Positions 62,497-64,000 of a stretch of 64,000 nt of DNA are shown here, piece by piece; within the stretch, counting starts at the first letter, position 1; every line of letters starts with the position of its first letter. A program made the position numbers and the translations under genes. A model generated the notes under the pieces. It made no database searches, had not been told where the DNA came from, and saw only the letters and a list, made by a program, of their open reading frames with translations. This DNA is from Planctomycetota bacterium (GTDB taxonomy: Bacteria; Planctomycetota; Planctomycetia; Pirellulales; UBA7805). The stretch lies in the NCBI GenBank assembly GCA_003389215.1, contig QQVP01000037.1, positions 162,333-226,332 of the forward strand, given 5' to 3'.

Positions 62497-64000
62497 CTAT
62501 TCGATGAGATGAACCGTCCGATTGTCGCGCTCGCGAAGCAAACGGTCGACGCGATCGCGGTGCAAACGACCTCCCGCGTCGAGCAGCAATTTCTCAGACG
62601 AGGCGAGCCCCTCGCTTGCAGGCCGAGACTCCCATCGCCGAAGTGTCTCGGCAATGGCGGCTCGTCGTTCTGCGTCGGGCGCGAGGAAGTCGTATTCGAC
62701 GTCTTCATAGCCTTCGAAGCGACGCAACGACTCGCCCGCCGCACTGCGGACAACATGGTAACGATCGAGCATCAATTCCGTCAGAATCGGGACTTGCCAG
62801 TCGTCTCCGGAAACTGCCCGGGCGGGCTGCCAGCCGAGGCTCCAGGCCACCAGGGCCCGTTGGCCCGCCGCGCCTTTGAGTGCCCACAGCGGGCCCGTTG
62901 CCAGGGTCGCTTCGTCTTCGGACAACTCCGCCGGCTCTTGGCCATAGCGATCGGCCAAGTGCTGAGATGTCCAGGCCAGCGTCTGATCGAGGTGGCACAG
63001 ATTGCAGGCGTTCGGCCTCTCGACCGGTGCGAGACTCTCCTGCACCGACGGCGAGCCGATCGTGTGGCTGCGAATGGCCCCCATGAGGCCCCAACTCGTA
63101 TGCGGCATGTGGCAGTTGTAGCACTGGCTGCCCGTCGAGGCTGCTTCATGGTGCGTATGGGCGACCAGGGCCGCCTCGTCTTCGTAATCGGAATGGCACT
63201 GCGTGCACGCCTGGTTGTTGTGAATTCCGGGCCGCTTCGAGTCCATCGCCGGCTTGAGCAGATCGTTTGCCCACTGCTTCACCGGACGCGGATCGTCCTC
63301 GTCCTGGTGCAACTTGTGGCAGGAGAGGCACGTCATGCGATTGGCCTCGTCGGCATGCGTGTGGCACGGCGATTCCAACAAGCCGTTGTATTCACGGCCG
63401 GTCACGCGGATCGTGCCATCAGCCCAAAATTGCAGATCGCCCGAACGATGGATCATGTGATGATCTTCCAGGTCGTCGCCGGGACGAAACGCGTAGCCGT
63501 GGACCGCCCACAGCATCTCGTCCTGGGGCGATTTGAATCCCGTGGAGCAGTGGCACTGGCCACAAACCTGCGCCGATCGGTCGGCCGACAACTTGCCGGG
63601 GTGGACCACCGCCAGGTCTTGGAGCAGATTTGCCTCGACGTTGCGAATGTGTTGGTCCCCGGGGCCATGGCAGGCCTCGCAGGAGATCCCAAATTCGGCC
63701 ACCACGGTTTGAGGCCGACTGTCGATCGTGGCCCGCGGCTGCGGACGGGTCGTGTGGCAGCCGCTACACATGTAGTTCCAAAGGCCGGGTCGCCGATCGA
63801 CCGTGACCTCGGGTGCCCTCAGGAACACCGCCTCTTCCGGGACGAACTTCTGGTCCGATAGGCGGTAGAAGAGCGGAAACAACTCGAGCGCGCGGCCGCG
63901 GTCGGTGGACAACCAGTAAGTCTGAAACTGGTGCGAGCCGGTCGTCACCACAACTTCTCGCCACGGTGGCGTTGCCGCGTCGGTGTCTCCCGCCGGCGAC
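62497..64000 (-). CDS. Multihaem c-type cytochrome with C-terminal HEAT-like region (N-terminus outside window)
   Basis: Partial: the frame stays open through the right window edge (…PPWREVVVTTGSHQFQTYW), so the signal peptide lies beyond it. Seven CxxCH haem-binding motifs are visible in the first two thirds: CSGCH, CEACH, CGQCH, CLSCH, CTQCH, CYNCH and CNLCH, with many extra His residues as possible axial ligands. The last third (WALKGAAGQRALVAWSLG, ILTELMLDRYHVVRSAAGESLRRF) looks like HEAT-type helical repeats that may bind a partner. Such periplasmic cytochromes are frequent next to CRTAC1- and TPR-protein genes in planctomycetes; the electron donor and acceptor are unknown. Its stop abuts the GTG start of TPR-sulfotransferase copy 5. 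Confidence 0.9.
   Translation of the reverse strand, partial: SPAGDTDAATPPWREVVVTTGSHQFQTYWLSTDRGRALELFPLFYRLSDQKFVPEEAVFLRAPEVTVDRRPGLWNYMCSGCHTTRPQPRATIDSRPQTVVAEFGISCEACHGPGDQHIRNVEANLLQDLAVVHPGKLSADRSAQVCGQCHCSTGFKSPQDEMLWAVHGYAFRPGDDLEDHHMIHRSGDLQFWADGTIRVTGREYNGLLESPCHTHADEANRMTCLSCHKLHQDEDDPRPVKQWANDLLKPAMDSKRPGIHNNQACTQCHSDYEDEAALVAHTHHEAASTGSQCYNCHMPHTSWGLMGAIRSHTIGSPSVQESLAPVERPNACNLCHLDQTLAWTSQHLADRYGQEPAELSEDEATLATGPLWALKGAAGQRALVAWSLGWQPARAVSGDDWQVPILTELMLDRYHVVRSAAGESLRRFEGYEDVEYDFLAPDAERRAAIAETLRRWESRPASEGLASSEKLLLDAGGRLHRDRVDRLLRERDNRTVHLIE

Noticed and set aside
1..64000. CRISPR arrays, tRNA or rRNA genes, prophage genes and intact transposases.
   Set aside because: No regularly spaced repeats, tRNA-like cloverleaf sequence, rRNA sequence or transposase motifs were seen on either strand.

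Overview
The window looks like chromosomal DNA of a planctomycete, probably near the Pirellulales. It has high GC and long co-directional gene blocks. Several families here are typical of that phylum: a giant secreted protein with an N-terminal LExRxLLA (LEPR-XLL type) sequence, PEP-CTERM proteins, TPR-sulfotransferase fusions, membrane-TPR (TMTC-like) proteins, HTTM proteins, FG-GAP/ASPIC-UnbV (CRTAC1-like) proteins and a multihaem cytochrome. Family assignments come from motifs read in the translations. No database search was possible.

Layout. 1-5.3 kb (+): the end of an exopolysaccharide operon (priming sugar transferase, flippase, polymerase/ligase, WecG-type transferase, a 22-codon remnant of a lost glycosyltransferase, and a plant-like GDP-mannose 3,5-epimerase), closed by a small MITE-like element. 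5.5-16.3 kb (-): a methyltransferase, a 2843-residue malectin-repeat surface protein and a family 2 glycosyltransferase. 17.2-17.8 kb (+): a redoxin read through an in-frame TGA in a W-U-P-F-C motif, with a hairpin just downstream. 18-23.1 kb (+): a sigma-54 activator without a receiver domain, three identical-arm palindromes, a near-consensus -24/-12 promoter, a degenerate stand-alone receiver, a small basic ORF and two PEP-CTERM proteins. 23.3-26.5 kb (+): an HTTM-TPR operon and a lipoprotein. 26.5-45.5 kb (-): three TMTC-like membrane-TPR proteins, an arylsulfotransferase-like protein, a 2OG-Fe(II) oxygenase-like protein, four TPR-sulfotransferases and a second HTTM protein. 45.8-53.2 kb: a second 2OG-Fe(II) protein, then a sugar-nucleotide and glycosyltransferase operon. 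53.8-64 kb: a CRTAC1-like lipoprotein, a giant CRTAC1-redoxin-TPR protein interrupted by one in-frame TGA, a fifth TPR-sulfotransferase and a multihaem cytochrome that runs off the window.

The most notable observation is two independent genes with an in-frame TGA inside continuous homology. Each is followed at bacterial SECIS spacing by a hairpin. The one in the CRTAC1-like gene (TGA at 58228-58226, minus strand) has a GGUCG apical loop 17 nt after the UGA, closely resembling the E. coli fdhF SECIS. I read both as candidate selenoproteins; the CRTAC1-redoxin-TPR fusion would be an unusual one. A second coherent system is the sigma-54/PEP-CTERM module, where activator, upstream palindromes, promoter and PEP-CTERM target lie together. 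A third is the dense set of possible surface-protein modification enzymes at 23-46 kb and 60-62 kb.
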